Of a DNA stretch of 64,000 bases, positions 28,781-39,769 are shown one piece after another (position 1 is the stretch's first letter; each line of letters opens with the position of its first letter). The stretch lies in the NCBI GenBank assembly GCA_002699485.1, contig PAAV01000014.1, positions 39,305 to 103,304 on the forward strand, given 5' to 3'. A program made the position numbers and the translations under genes. This stretch comes from Chloroflexota bacterium (GTDB lineage: Bacteria; Chloroflexota; Dehalococcoidia; Lucifugimonadales; UBA2962). The notes under the pieces are model-generated. The model saw nothing but the letters and a program-made list of their open reading frames with translations, did no database searches and was not told the DNA's origin.

Positions 28781-31333
28781 TTATTTCTTAGGAGATTTAT
28801 TGTTACCACTAATTTGTGAGTTTAAGGCTTCTATATCAAATGCTTGTTGAGGCTCAATATCTGTACAAACCGAAATAGAAGTAACTGAATCACCAGCTGG
28901 CAGTTTAAATATAGTTACACCCTGGGTTATTCGCCCAATGCTGGAAATCTCCGACAGGTTTGTCCGCAATACTTTTGCCTGTTTTGATATTACGTAGACT
29001 TCAAGGTCGTCAGTAACTACCTCAGCGGCCGCAACTACGCCTGTTCTGGCAGTTATTCTAAAGGTTTTTAATCCTCTGCCTCCACGGGCTTGCTTACGAT
29101 AGTATTTCAATGAGGTTAGTTTCCCAAACCCTTTTTTGCTAATCACAAACAATTTACTATCACTGTCACTGTCTATGATGCTCATTCCTACAATATAGTC
29201 TTTTACAGGTTTTTTATTGCCCTTAACTTTTTTAGGTCGTATTTCCATACCACGGACTCCGCCTGCCGCTCGCTGCCTAGCAGTGACATCGGATATTGCA
29301 AATCGTATAGACATGCCCTGTTGACTTATCATAACCACATCATCATCATCCTTGGCTAGTCTTGCTGTAACTAGCTCGTCTGTTCCTCTAAGGTTCATTA
29401 TATTTAGGCCAGAGCGACGCCTGTGTAAACTATTTATGGATGCAAGAGAAACTCGTTTTATTGCCCCTTCTCTTGTGCCCATAACAAGGTAGGCATTTTC
29501 AGCGTCTAAATTACTTACTGCAACAACAGCATTTACTTTGTCATCTGACTTTAGCGGAATAACATTAATCAGAGGCGTGCCTCTTGTGTTTCGACTAGTA
29601 TCGGGTCTGAGTTCGTATGTTTTTAGCGGGAGCACTCTGCCTTTCTCGGTAAAAAATAACAAAATATCATGAGAATCACAGACCAGTAGTTCACGAATCA
29701 GGTCATCCTCTTTTGTCTTCATACTTACAACGCCTTTACCTCCACGATGTTGGTTTCGGTAAGTTGTGGCGGGTATACGTTTTATATAACCACTGTGACT
29801 TAGAGTTACGACCACAGACTCGTGAGGTTCTAGATCTTCACGGCTTAGATCTTCAGCAGCACCCTCTATTTTGGTTCGACGCTTATCTCCGTGTTTTTTC
29901 TTGAGTTCTTCGGTTTCATCTTTTATAACCGCATCGATTTTAGCGGGATCGCCCAGTAATGTTTCAAGTTCGCCAATTCTCGTCTGCACTTGCTTATATT
30001 CATCTTCAATACGTTGCCGTTCTAGTGCGGCGATTCTCCTGAGCTGCATATCCAAAATGGCTTGAGCTTGTAAATCAGATAACGAAAATTTTTCTATAAG
30101 GCCCTTTTTTGCTGCTTCTGCACTATCGGAGCGCCTTATTAATTCAATAACTGCATCAAGGTCATTAAGTGCTAGGTTTAACCCTTCTAATATATGAGCC
30201 CTGGCCTTGGCTTTTCTAAGTTCAAATTCAGATCTTCGGGTAATAATTTGCCTACGGAATTTTATAAACTCTACCAAAATGGTTTTCAGGTCTAATACTT
30301 TCGGTCGACCGTCTACTAAAGCCAGCATGTTTGCAGAGAAACTACTTTGCATTGAGGTGTATTTGTATAAATTGTTTAATACAACCAATGGCTGACTTCC
30401 ACCACGAAGCTCAAAGACCATTCTCATTCCCTTTCGGTCTGATTCGTCTCTGACTTCAGTAATTGCTTCAAATCTTTTGGTTTTACTGAGAGCAGCTATT
30501 TTTTCTATCAAGGATGCTTTATTTACTTGGTAAGGTAGCTCTGTAACAACGATTCTAAGTCGTTTTCCACGTTTATCTGCCTCAATTTCTGCTTTAGCAC
30601 GAACAACAACTCCACCCTTGCCGGTTGTGTATGCACTTAGCGCTCCTTCCTTACCCATAATTGTTCCATAAGTAGGAAAATCTGGAGCCCTAACGGATCT
30701 CATTAATTCAGGCACTGTTAGCTCTGGATCATCAATTAACCTAATTATTGCTGAACATACCTCACCTGGGTTATGTGGAGGAATATTTGTAGCCATGCCG
30801 ACAGCAATGCCGGATGCACCATTTATTAGTAAGTTTGGCAATCGAGCCGGCAATACAGTGGGCTCTTGCAGGGTGTTATCAAAGTTATCAGCTGTATCAA
30901 CTGTTTCCTCATCAAGGTTTACCAACATTTCTTCTGCTACTCTTGATAAACGCGCTTCTGTATAACGCATGGCTGCTGGAGGATCTCCATCTACTGAGCC
31001 AAAGTTGCCTTGGCCATCAACTAACGTCATTCTCATTGAGAAATTTTGAGCCATTCTTACCATTGCATCGTAGATAGCTGAGTCGCCATGAGGATGGTAT
31101 TTACCTAGAACTTCACCTACTAAGCGAGCACTTTTCTTGTATGGAGTGCCGGGGCGCATGCCTAGATCGTTCATGGCATATAAAATACGCCTCTGAACTG
31201 GCTTCAACCCGTCTCTAACGTCCGGTAATGCTCGCGAAACTATTACACTCATTGCGTAGTCCAAATAAGACGAGCGCATTTCATGAGTTAATTGAGTTGG
31301 TTTTACGTTGCCTATAAGTGGGTTACTAACCAT
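28781..31333 (-). CDS. gyrA: DNA gyrase subunit A
   Basis: [53 protein letters not shown]-terminal beta-pinwheel; 850 aa, no intein. Confidence 0.98.
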   Translation of the reverse strand: MVSNPLIGNVKPTQLTHEMRSSYLDYAMSVIVSRALPDVRDGLKPVQRRILYAMNDLGMRPGTPYKKSARLVGEVLGKYHPHGDSAIYDAMVRMAQNFSMRMTLVDGQGNFGSVDGDPPAAMRYTEARLSRVAEEMLVNLDEETVDTADNFDNTLQEPTVLPARLPNLLINGASGIAVGMATNIPPHNPGEVCSAIIRLIDDPELTVPELMRSVRAPDFPTYGTIMGKEGALSAYTTGKGGVVVRAKAEIEADKRGKRLRIVVTELPYQVNKASLIEKIAALSKTKRFEAITEVRDESDRKGMRMVFELRGGSQPLVVLNNLYKYTSMQSSFSANMLALVDGRPKVLDLKTILVEFIKFRRQIITRRSEFELRKAKARAHILEGLNLALNDLDAVIELIRRSDSAEAAKKGLIEKFSLSDLQAQAILDMQLRRIAALERQRIEDEYKQVQTRIGELETLLGDPAKIDAVIKDETEELKKKHGDKRRTKIEGAAEDLSREDLEPHESVVVTLSHSGYIKRIPATTYRNQHRGGKGVVSMKTKEDDLIRELLVCDSHDILLFFTEKGRVLPLKTYELRPDTSRNTRGTPLINVIPLKSDDKVNAVVAVSNLDAENAYLVMGTREGAIKRVSLASINSLHRRRSGLNIMNLRGTDELVTARLAKDDDDVVMISQQGMSIRFAISDVTARQRAAGGVRGMEIRPKKVKGNKKPVKDYIVGMSIIDSDSDSKLFVISKKGFGKLTSLKYYRKQARGGRGLKTFRITARTGVVAAAEVVTDDLEVYVISKQAKVLRTNLSEISSIGRITQGVTIFKLPAGDSVTSISVCTDIEPQQAFDIEALNSQISGNNKSPKK

Positions 31334-31503
31334 ACGTTTCTCCGGTTATGAATCGCATGAAGATGATGATCTTTGTGTTAAGTTTGTTTGGTAAAGTGGG
31401 TGACTTAATATCAGTCGCTTGAGGAGACAACTTTTGGTTGCTTTTTCTTGCAACGATATAACTGTTTTTATACCCCATTAATTACTATACATTTGCAACC
31501 TCG

Positions 31504-31531
31504 ATTATAACAGTAACATAAGAAAAAGCAA
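31504..31531 (-). promoter_or_regulatory. Putative gyrA promoter TTGCTT-N16-TATAAT (minus strand)
   Basis: Reverse complement reads TTGCTTTTTCTTATGTTACTGTTATAAT; about 170 bp upstream of gyrA. Confidence 0.55.
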
Positions 31532-31584
31532 AACTTATTTTCGATAAAGTTCTAAAATAGGCCAGAATATATGTGCTAACATAT

Positions 31585-32301
31585 TTAAACTTGCGATTTT
31601 TGCTGAGATTTAGCTACAAGTGCTGCAAATAGCCTGTCAAAATGAGGCGGCATTTCACCCCTCAATTCCGGATGAAATTGTACTCCTAGTACCCATGAAT
31701 GATTAGGGCTTTCCATTGCCTCAACCAGCCCATCTTCCAATGAATATGCAGAAGCAAGTAGCTTCTTGGATTGCTTGGCAGAGTTAACTCCTTGATGGTG
31801 CCAACTGTTGACTCTGACAATCCCTCCAGATCCGACCGATGAAGCAAGTTTTGTGCCCGGGGCTATAAAAATACGATGCTTTGAAGTTGTTTTGTCTCCA
31901 CCTTCATTTAAACTATATCCATGACCAGGATATGCATCGCCAAGATCCTGAATCAATTTCCCGCCTAGTACAACGTTTAATGCTTGCATACCTCGACATA
32001 CACATAAGATTGGCATATCAAGTTCCATCCCCATTTTTAACAGAGGGAGCTCCATTGCGTCACGCTCAACTTGACTCGATACGTTAGCATCTGGATCAAT
32101 TGATTCTCCATATTCAGAGGGATGAATATCTGGGCCACCACCAATTAATAAACCATCCAGTTTATCAAGGGTAGATTTAACATCTATGTTGTCTTCAGGA
32201 TATATCGGAAATGGTTCTCCATCTGCTTTCTCTATAACGTCAATAAAAGGAGCCATGTATTGAGGTTCGCTTTCAGTAATTCCTATTAATGGTTTAGACA
32301 T
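31585..32301 (-). CDS. Gamma-glutamyl-gamma-aminobutyrate hydrolase family protein (class I glutamine amidotransferase-like, peptidase C26)
   Basis: GLLIGGGPDIHPSEYGE, ILCVCRGMQALNVVLGG, VLGVQFHPE. Confidence 0.93.
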   Translation of the reverse strand: MSKPLIGITESEPQYMAPFIDVIEKADGEPFPIYPEDNIDVKSTLDKLDGLLIGGGPDIHPSEYGESIDPDANVSSQVERDAMELPLLKMGMELDMPILCVCRGMQALNVVLGGKLIQDLGDAYPGHGYSLNEGGDKTTSKHRIFIAPGTKLASSVGSGGIVRVNSWHHQGVNSAKQSKKLLASAYSLEDGLVEAMESPNHSWVLGVQFHPELRGEMPPHFDRLFAALVAKSQQKSQV

Positions 32302-32393
32302 ATATAAATTTTCTTCTTAAAAAGTTCCAAATTTGTGAATATAAGTTTAACTGATTAATTACGTACTAAAAAGTCTTGGATTCAGAAAGGGTT

Positions 32394-32442
32394 AAAAAAG
32401 AATGTGCTTGGCTGGTTTGTTGGTACGCCAGCCAAGCACATT
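32394..32442 (-). terminator. Strong intrinsic terminator of the 32488-33219 gene
   Basis: Perfect 15-bp stem AATGTGCTTGGCTGG(32401-32415)/CCAGCCAAGCACATT(32428-32442), 12-nt loop, followed on minus strand by CTTTTTT. Confidence 0.9.
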
Positions 32443-32487
32443 GCAGATAGAAAACTATTTTCTCTGCGCTTCTCTTACTCTTATTGT

Positions 32488-33219
32488 TTAGTCAGAGCTA
32501 GTAGCTAGTTTTGCTCCAACTAAAACGCTCCACAATACTGAAATTGCGAAACTTACTCCTCCAACTATACCCGCTGTATTGCTGCCTGCTGTTGGGTCGA
32601 TAATAAGCACAGAGACTATTATCAATATTCCAATAATGGCTGCTAGCGGCCCTAGTGGAATCATTGGAATTATGCTTTTAAAGCTCGAATTTAAAGTATA
32701 CGCAACTCCGATAAGAAAGAAACCAGCGCCCCAAAGCAGAGATCCTATGTTGTTTGCTGCAACATTAAATGCTTGTACAGCACCAGTGGATATTTGCGCT
32801 GCGTATGCAGCATCCATGTATTTGGCTGCGGCAGCTGCGTCACCACCTGCTGTAGCTGCTCCAATTCCAGCGGTATACTCAGCTAATTTATCTCCCATTT
32901 CAACATGGGTGCCTAATAGTCCTATGGTAGCCACAAAAACTATAACTCCCAGGGTAACGAATCCGATACCTAATGTTTCGAATGTTCCGCCAGCTTGTCC
33001 TTTGATGCCTCTCAGGCCAGCAATGAATATTGGTAAACCAACTATGATTAATATAATCACAACTGTTGCCATCACTGTTCCGCCCTCAGCATTGCTTAAC
33101 AAACCAGCAATGTCATCATTCTCAGTACTACCAATAAACGTAGCCTGGTAAAGAATCCATCCGATAAAAGCAACTACTGGGCCTAAAATTAGGCATATGC
33201 CTTTTCCTTTGTTACTCAT
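32488..33219 (-). CDS. Polytopic membrane protein of unknown function
   Basis: Multiple TM segments (ICLILGPVVAFIGWILY, VMATVVIILIIVGLPIFIAGL, LGIGFVTLGVIVFVATIGLL, LAAIIGILIIVSVLII); good Shine-Dalgarno (AAGGAG) and own terminator. Confidence 0.8.
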   Translation of the reverse strand: MSNKGKGICLILGPVVAFIGWILYQATFIGSTENDDIAGLLSNAEGGTVMATVVIILIIVGLPIFIAGLRGIKGQAGGTFETLGIGFVTLGVIVFVATIGLLGTHVEMGDKLAEYTAGIGAATAGGDAAAAAKYMDAAYAAQISTGAVQAFNVAANNIGSLLWGAGFFLIGVAYTLNSSFKSIIPMIPLGPLAAIIGILIIVSVLIIDPTAGSNTAGIVGGVSFAISVLWSVLVGAKLATSSD

Positions 33220-33400
33220 GAATACTCCTTATAAGTTTTATACTTGTAAATTACTTAAAATTAAGTAAATACTTCATATTGGGGTGCATTCATACCACGG
33301 AGTGTGTAATAGCGCAAGTTAATCACAATATATTGACCTTAATTTACCTTAATAGGTTAATAGATTAATTTGAGTTTAATACAAAATTAGAACAAATGTG

Positions 33401-33429
33401 TTTACAGTTAAAGGCTTACGTGTTACGAT
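33401..33429 (+). promoter_or_regulatory. Putative recA promoter TTTACA-N17-TACGAT
   Basis: TTTACA 33401-33406, 17-bp spacer, TACGAT 33424-33429, 46 bp upstream of recA ATG. Confidence 0.5.
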
Positions 33430-33474
33430 CATTTATACCGACATTCGAGTCGAGGTTCATGTAAGGATACTTTA

Positions 33475-34470
33475 ATGAGTGAAGACAAAACCAAATCACT
33501 GGACTTAGCTATTGGCCAGATTGATAGACAATTTGGCAAAGGCGCTGTAATTAGGCTGGGAGATGCCGAAGGGCAAGGTAAGGTTGAAAGTATTTCTACG
33601 GGATCTATAGCTTTAGATATGGCATTAGGTATTGGTGGAATACCACATGGGCGAGTCACAGAAATATTCGGCGCAGAATCATCAGGAAAATCAACCGTTG
33701 CATATCATATTATGGCTAATGCTCAAAAGAACGGAGGTACGGCAGCTTACATAGACGCAGAGCATGCTCTAGACCCTCTATATGCCGGCAAATGTGGAGT
33801 AAACACAGAAGATTTACTTGTTTCGCAGCCTGATTCAGCTGAGCAGGCACTAGAGATATGTGAGTATTTGGTTAGGAGTGGAGCTGTTGAAATTGTTGTT
33901 ATAGATAGTGTTGCAGCCCTAGTTCCGAAAGCAGAAATAGAAGGCGATATGGGCGATACTCATGTGGGCCTTCAAGCAAGAATAATGTCACAGGCTTTAA
34001 GAAAACTTACCGGATCAATTAGCAAATCAAACACAGCAGTATTATTTATTAATCAAATTAGAGAGAAAGTTGGAGTAATATGGGGAAGCCCAGAGGTGAC
34101 ACCTGGTGGTAGAGCATTGAAGTTCTATTCTTCAGTTAGGATAGATTTGCGTCGAGCAGAATCTATAAAGTCAGGCACCGATGTGGTAGGAAATAGGGTT
34201 AGGGCTCGGGTAGTAAAAAATAAAGTTGCAGCCCCATTCAAAGTAGCGGAATTCGATATTATGTTTAATCAGGGAGTCAGCCTTGAAGGAGATCTCCTTG
34301 AACTTGGCGATGAAATGGGAATAGTGAAAAAAAATGGATCCTTTTATTCTTTTGGCGACACACGATTAGGACAAGGCAGGGAAAACTCCAAAACTTTCTT
34401 GCGAGATAATACAGAAATAGCTACTAGTATCGAAAACATGATTAGGAAAAATGGGAAAGTAGAAGAATAA
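33475..34470 (+). CDS. recA: Recombinase RecA
   Basis: [58 protein letters not shown]. Confidence 0.99.
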   Translation: MSEDKTKSLDLAIGQIDRQFGKGAVIRLGDAEGQGKVESISTGSIALDMALGIGGIPHGRVTEIFGAESSGKSTVAYHIMANAQKNGGTAAYIDAEHALDPLYAGKCGVNTEDLLVSQPDSAEQALEICEYLVRSGAVEIVVIDSVAALVPKAEIEGDMGDTHVGLQARIMSQALRKLTGSISKSNTAVLFINQIREKVGVIWGSPEVTPGGRALKFYSSVRIDLRRAESIKSGTDVVGNRVRARVVKNKVAAPFKVAEFDIMFNQGVSLEGDLLELGDEMGIVKKNGSFYSFGDTRLGQGRENSKTFLRDNTEIATSIENMIRKNGKVEE

Positions 34471-34524
34471 AAGGTTAATAAACGTTAATCAGGGTTCATT
34501 CGATACATACAGAGCCAATTTATA

Positions 34525-35007
34525 ATGAGTGAAAAATTAACTACGGCTGCAAAGATATCTGCGCTCAGGTTATTGAGCTATAGGCCACGATCCACCGCTG
34601 AAATTCAAAACCGACTATCGGACAAATTTGACCATGAAACTGTTGGAATTACTATGGATTGGTTAATTAGAAACGAGATGGTAAATGATGAGAAATTTGC
34701 AAATTGGTGGACTGAATCCAGGGTTAGACAGAAATTTTTAGGTTCATCAATGATTCGTAAAGAATTATTTGAAAAGGGAATTTCTTCAAATATTGTAAAT
34801 AAAGCTTTAGTGAATGTGGACGATAACCTTAATGCCCATCAGTTAGCCGAGCGGATGTTCCGTACTATTGGAACCAAGGATATTAAACAATTTAAACGGA
34901 AGCTGTATGGCAAACTTCTGCGCCGAGGCTTTTCGTCGGGAGTAGCTTTAGGTTCAATTGATAAAGTTTGGAATTCCCTTAATGTAAGTAAAGAAATTAG
35001 CCTATAA
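34525..35007 (+). CDS. recX: Regulatory protein RecX
   Basis: Directly downstream of recA; AALRLLSYRPRSTAEIQNRLSDK-type start, three-helix repeats, KLYGKLLRRGFSSGVALGSIDKV. Confidence 0.9.
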   Translation: MSEKLTTAAKISALRLLSYRPRSTAEIQNRLSDKFDHETVGITMDWLIRNEMVNDEKFANWWTESRVRQKFLGSSMIRKELFEKGISSNIVNKALVNVDDNLNAHQLAERMFRTIGTKDIKQFKRKLYGKLLRRGFSSGVALGSIDKVWNSLNVSKEISL

Positions 35008-35091
35008 AGCGAATTAAGTTGTAAAATAGTTTGATCACCAAAAACGTGTATATTAAACAGGTGATTAGTTAAAAGTTTTAGGGGTCCTCTG

Positions 35092-36384
35092 TTGGACGTG
35101 CCATATTGGTACATCATTCTAATATTAATTTCGTTGGCTTTATCAGCTTTTTTCTCTAGTGCGGAATCGGCGTTTTTAGCTTTGCAAAACACACCCAGGC
35201 TTCAACATTTGGTTAGCACTGGCGATTTAAAGGCCCTACGAGTTCAAAAAATGCTAAATAGCCCCGAGCGGCTATTGGCAACAATTCTATTGGGCAATAA
35301 TTTAGTCAACATACTTTTTGCCTCATTAGTGACTATGTTGGTAATGGATTTTATGGAGGACGAATTATTTGGTGTGATCGTGGCGACGGTGCTGGGTACT
35401 GCTGCACTACTTATTTTCGGTGAGGTAATACCTAAAGCATTCGCGATCAGAAACTCCGAAAAGGTTGCTTTTGTTTATGCTAGGCCTTTGAAAGTCGTGG
35501 AAACCGCTTTCTATCCCGTCATCGTTGGCATTCAGTTTGTAAGCCGAACTATATTAGTGAGGCAAGTTGAACACGAATCAGAGTCGCCATCCATAACCGA
35601 AGGCGAGATACGTACATTAATTGATATAGGCGAGGCTGAGGGGGCTTTTGAACCCGAAGAAGCAGAACTATTAGAAAACGTATTTAGATTTGGTGATAGA
35701 CAAGCTCGCGAAGTGATGACACCTAGGACTGAAATCGTATTTGTCGAGCAGGATTCAACAGTTGAACAGTTTCTAAATGTCTACGCTGAAAACTCACATA
35801 CCAGATTTCCTGTATATCAAGGAGAAACTGAAAACGTAACTGGAATTATTTCTTCAAAGGATATTCTGAAGTCTATTTCAGGCAATAGCATTGAAATGAG
35901 AAAGGTAATTACAAAACAGTTGCGTCCAGCATATTTTTTCCCTGAAACCAAGAGAATTAGCGAATTATTTCAAGATATGCGTATGTCTGGTAGTCAAATA
36001 GCTATAATTGTTGACGAGTTTGGTGGAATTGCAGGATTGGTTACATTAAAGAAGTTGTTAACAGAATTAGCTGGCCCCGTTGGAGAGGACGGTGAAGCTC
36101 CAGAGGAAGAATATGAGGCTATTAATGAATTCACCTTCCAAGTAGATGGGAGCATGGATATAGATGAAGCAAAAGAAGCATTCGAGATTGATTTACCCAA
36201 TGGAGACTTTGAAACTGTAGCTGGGTTCGTGCTTGACCATCTTGGCCATATACCCGTTGCAGGAGAACAATTTGAGTTTAACCAAATAAAGGTTGAAGTA
36301 TTGGAAATGAGGAAGTTTAAGGTAGAGTCGATCCGATTAATCAAGCCTTTTAATGGAAAAAGTAAGCTTGCTGAAAATAAATAA
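35092..36384 (+). CDS. Hemolysin/CorC family CNNM-CBS domain membrane protein (TTG start)
   Basis: SALSAFFSSAESAFLAL, EVIPKAFAIRNSEKVA, AREVMTPRTEIVFVEQ, IVDEFGGIAGLVTLKKLLTELAG. Confidence 0.95.
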   Translation: MDVPYWYIILILISLALSAFFSSAESAFLALQNTPRLQHLVSTGDLKALRVQKMLNSPERLLATILLGNNLVNILFASLVTMLVMDFMEDELFGVIVATVLGTAALLIFGEVIPKAFAIRNSEKVAFVYARPLKVVETAFYPVIVGIQFVSRTILVRQVEHESESPSITEGEIRTLIDIGEAEGAFEPEEAELLENVFRFGDRQAREVMTPRTEIVFVEQDSTVEQFLNVYAENSHTRFPVYQGETENVTGIISSKDILKSISGNSIEMRKVITKQLRPAYFFPETKRISELFQDMRMSGSQIAIIVDEFGGIAGLVTLKKLLTELAGPVGEDGEAPEEEYEAINEFTFQVDGSMDIDEAKEAFEIDLPNGDFETVAGFVLDHLGHIPVAGEQFEFNQIKVEVLEMRKFKVESIRLIKPFNGKSKLAENK

Positions 36385-36403
36385 TAAAACGTAACCGAGT
36401 GCA

Positions 36404-37828
36404 ATGAAATCAAAAAATGTTTTAGATATTAAATCTGCTGTCAAAGAGTCAATTTCAAAAGCAAATTTAGAGGGATCTTGTTTACTTGTTGCAGTTTCGG
36501 GTGGCCAGGATTCTTTAGCCTTACTTCATGTGCTTTATTCTCTGCAACAGGAATTGTCCATAGATTTGGTGGTTGCTCATCTGAATCATAATCTCAGAGG
36601 AATGGAATCTAAATTGGATTCAGAATTTGTGTCAGAGTTAGCCAGTAAATTACAAATTCCGTGTGTACTTGGAAGTTCTGATGTTCAATCAATAAAAGAT
36701 AACAAGAAGTTGTCATTGGAAGAGGCGGCAAGAGAGGTGCGGTATGAATTTCTGTCAAATAAGCTAATTGAGAACGCGGCAGATGCTGTTGCAATAGGAC
36801 ATACATTCACAGATCAGTCAGAGACCATTCTTTTCAATGCACTAAGAGGATCTGGATTAAAAGGAATATCTGGAATGAAAGAGATGTCATTTATGTCAAC
36901 TCATGGTGTAAGCGTCCCAATATTTCGTCCATTTCTGAATGTAACTCGAGATCAGACTTATGAATATTGCATAAACAATGATTTGAAGCCCAGGCATGAT
37001 TCATCTAATGACCAGGAAAGTTTTACTCGAAATAGAATCCGGAAACAACTTATCCCTGCGTTGAAAGAGTTCAACAAAAATGTAGAAGAGTCTCTAATTC
37101 GCCTTGCATCGAATGCATCAGAAGCGAATGATTTTATTCAATCTTGTGCAAAAGAGATTTATGGCCAGCATGTAACTTTTTATAAAGAAAAAGTTGTAAT
37201 AAATAATGATGTAATCGAACTTCATCCTGCTCTGAGAAGTGGTTTAATCTTACAAGCCTTAGAAGAGCTAAATCACGGATTAAAAAACATACGGCAGATA
37301 CATGTTAGGGAAATAGTGAATTTAATGCTTGGAGGCACAGGCAAGTTAATTAATCTACCAAATGGAATCGAAGCTTATACAGAAAAAGATGCGACGATTC
37401 TGTCGTTTAAAAAAAATAAATCGGTAATTAGTATTGATGGCGAATATATGATGAAAATCCCAGGAATAACAGATATTCCTGGTTGGCGAATAAATTCATC
37501 TTTTGAAAACACTATAGATTCAAATTTTTCAAATAAAGACCATACAACCGTTAAGGTGGATAAACGATTAGCTGGTAATCCTATTTGGGTACGAGGCTGG
37601 CAAAATGGAGATAGAATGCAACCACTAGGGATGGAAGGCACAAAGAAAGTGCAAGATATATTCGTCGATCATAAGATTCCTAAGATTCAGCGTCAATCAA
37701 TGCCAGTGATATGCTCGGTCAAAGGTATAATCTGGGTGGCAGGATGTGGAATATCAGATTGGGCTAAGGTGATTGATACCGATAGTCCTGCTTTAACATT
37801 AGCCGCAACGGAAATTTCTATTAAATAA
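36404..37828 (+). CDS. tilS: tRNA(Ile)-lysidine synthase
   Basis: PP-loop VAVSGGQDSLALL, AHLNHNLRG, GHTFTDQSETILFNALRGSGLKGISGM. Confidence 0.96.
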   Translation: MKSKNVLDIKSAVKESISKANLEGSCLLVAVSGGQDSLALLHVLYSLQQELSIDLVVAHLNHNLRGMESKLDSEFVSELASKLQIPCVLGSSDVQSIKDNKKLSLEEAAREVRYEFLSNKLIENAADAVAIGHTFTDQSETILFNALRGSGLKGISGMKEMSFMSTHGVSVPIFRPFLNVTRDQTYEYCINNDLKPRHDSSNDQESFTRNRIRKQLIPALKEFNKNVEESLIRLASNASEANDFIQSCAKEIYGQHVTFYKEKVVINNDVIELHPALRSGLILQALEELNHGLKNIRQIHVREIVNLMLGGTGKLINLPNGIEAYTEKDATILSFKKNKSVISIDGEYMMKIPGITDIPGWRINSSFENTIDSNFSNKDHTTVKVDKRLAGNPIWVRGWQNGDRMQPLGMEGTKKVQDIFVDHKIPKIQRQSMPVICSVKGIIWVAGCGISDWAKVIDTDSPALTLAATEISIK

Positions 37829-38819
37829 TTCTATCGAGTCGAGTATTTTGTGTTATACCAGGAATTTTTCCTCGTCTTGCCACAGGACGTCCATCAATTT
37901 CATGTATATCTGCATTGAATGGGTTTGAATTTGCGCTTGCAATATATGATCCAACTCCAAAACTTTGAATTGGCGTTTTGGCATCAACAAAACCTTTAAT
38001 TTTTGCAGGAGTTAATCCTCCGGAAATTGAAATGTCTACGTGTTGAAATCCTGCAAGATCCAGTCGAGCACGAATCTCCTGCACTAAGTTAATGCTTACT
38101 CCACCTCTTTCCTGTGTTGTATCTATTCTTACCCCTCGCAAACGATCTTTAAGGGCTCTTGCAGTAGCAATTGCCTCTTCTCCTTCGTCCCGATGTGTAT
38201 CTACTAAGGCTATTCTGGGTACATCTTGTGGGGTGTGTTTGTCAAAAGCCTGTAAAGCTCGCACGGTATCCCCCATAATCAAAGATAATGGGTGAGACAT
38301 AATTGCAATAGGAGTCACTCCGGAAAGTCTGGCGCCAAGAATAGTGGAACACGACACACATCCACCTATTATTGATGCATAATCCATTATGGCGGAGACA
38401 TTAGGATGCACGCTTTTAGCCCCGATTGAATAAACCGGAGTGCCATCTGCTGCATCGACGCACTCTTTAGCAGCAGTAGCCCACCCGGTTGATGACGACA
38501 AAATACCGCTGATAGCAGTTTCATAAAGCCCAATAGATCCATAAGGCGATTTGACTCTAAGAGCTACTTCTCCTGCATCGACTGAATTTCCCTCTTCAAT
38601 TGCCCAAACTTCACTTCCAGCTTCGGGAAGAATCTTTTCAAGCAGGGTTTTAACCTCACGCAAACCACATAAAACCCCAAAAGATGAGGGAGAAAATTCC
38701 ATCACAACTACAGGATTAATTCCTTCACCACGTAAAATCTGAGTGGTTTTTTGCAATGAGTTATCGGACGTATCACCGATCATCGTTGGGCGTTTAATAT
38801 CAAATTCTGGATTAGCCAT
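37821..38819 (-). CDS. Nicotinate phosphoribosyltransferase
   Basis: GVLCGLREVKTLLEKILPE, SIGAKSVHPNVSAIMDYASIIGGCVSCSTILGA, DISISGGLTPAKI. Confidence 0.85.
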   Translation of the reverse strand: MANPEFDIKRPTMIGDTSDNSLQKTTQILRGEGINPVVVMEFSPSSFGVLCGLREVKTLLEKILPEAGSEVWAIEEGNSVDAGEVALRVKSPYGSIGLYETAISGILSSSTGWATAAKECVDAADGTPVYSIGAKSVHPNVSAIMDYASIIGGCVSCSTILGARLSGVTPIAIMSHPLSLIMGDTVRALQAFDKHTPQDVPRIALVDTHRDEGEEAIATARALKDRLRGVRIDTTQERGGVSINLVQEIRARLDLAGFQHVDISISGGLTPAKIKGFVDAKTPIQSFGVGSYIASANSNPFNADIHEIDGRPVARRGKIPGITQNTRLDRII

Positions 38820-38990
38820 ATTTACTCCTAACCTAAAACCTGAGGATCTCTGCTAATAAAATAAAGATTTGTTTTACCATAGGATATTCTATTCTATTTG
38901 GGATATAAACTTAAGCTTACTGTATTTTGAATTAATAACTTATCCTGTACACAGAGTTAATTATCAGAATTCACACCACTGAAGGCATTT

Positions 38991-39740
38991 TTACTGTCTA
39001 CTGAATCTTAACTTAGATTTGGCTGATCTAAGACCGCCAAATTTTAGTCTAGCTAAACCACATAAGTCATAGAGAGCGGTGCTTAAGACTTTTACGCGGG
39101 TATCTGGATCGTCTGACCATCTGACAGGTACTTCTTTGATACGATAGTCACATTTGTCTGCAATGACCAGTAATTCAGTATCGAAAAACCAACCAGAGTC
39201 TTTGATCAAAGGCACTATATGATCAGCTGCAGATCTGCTTATTGCCTTAAATCCACATTGGGCGTCATTAAAATTCACAGAAAATACCAACTGGATGATT
39301 TTATTGTATGCCCTAGATGTGATTTCTCGTTTTCTTGATCTGCCTTCCACTATCGACCCTTTAATTAATCTTGAACCTATAGCTAAGTCATAACTGTTTT
39401 TTGAAATGGAATCCAATAAGGGTCTGATATCATCTAATTGAGTTGATAAATCGATATCCATATATGCGACTATATCGGATTGAGAAGATGTCCAGCATTG
39501 CTTCAATGCCCTTCCACGACCTTTCTGAGCAATCCTCACATAGTTAACTCGATCAAACTTAGTTGATAAAATTTTGGATATATCAGCGGTTTTATCGGTA
39601 GAACCATTGTCAGCTATCGTTATTTGCCAAGCATAGTCCTCAAAGTGTGCTTCAAGAAAATTATGAATTGCATAAACAGATGCAGAAATAATTTTTTCTT
39701 CATTTAATACGGGCAATATAAATTCGACTGAGTGGCTCAT
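38991..39740 (-). CDS. Glycosyltransferase family 2 (dolichyl-phosphate glucosyltransferase-like)
   Basis: FILPVLNEEKIIS, ITIADNGSTDKTADI, GRGRALKQCW, YMDIDLSTQLDD. Confidence 0.92.
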   Translation of the reverse strand: MSHSVEFILPVLNEEKIISASVYAIHNFLEAHFEDYAWQITIADNGSTDKTADISKILSTKFDRVNYVRIAQKGRGRALKQCWTSSQSDIVAYMDIDLSTQLDDIRPLLDSISKNSYDLAIGSRLIKGSIVEGRSRKREITSRAYNKIIQLVFSVNFNDAQCGFKAISRSAADHIVPLIKDSGWFFDTELLVIADKCDYRIKEVPVRWSDDPDTRVKVLSTALYDLCGLARLKFGGLRSAKSKLRFSRQ

Positions 39741-39769
39741 TGTTTTAATATTAATAAAGTTATGTAAAT

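Noticed and set aside
32401-32442. Perfect 15-bp inverted repeat as transposon terminal repeats or a structured ncRNA
   Set aside because: The short loop and minus-strand CTTTTTT tract immediately after the stem make it an intrinsic terminator.
28781-34470. Possible inteins in gyrA or recA
   Set aside because: Both proteins have normal lengths (850 and 331 aa) and uninterrupted motifs.
37821-37828. Convergent 8-bp overlap of tilS and nicotinate phosphoribosyltransferase ends (and 4-bp ffh/transketolase overlap)
   Set aside because: Short tail-to-tail overlaps are common in compact genomes and carry no further signal.
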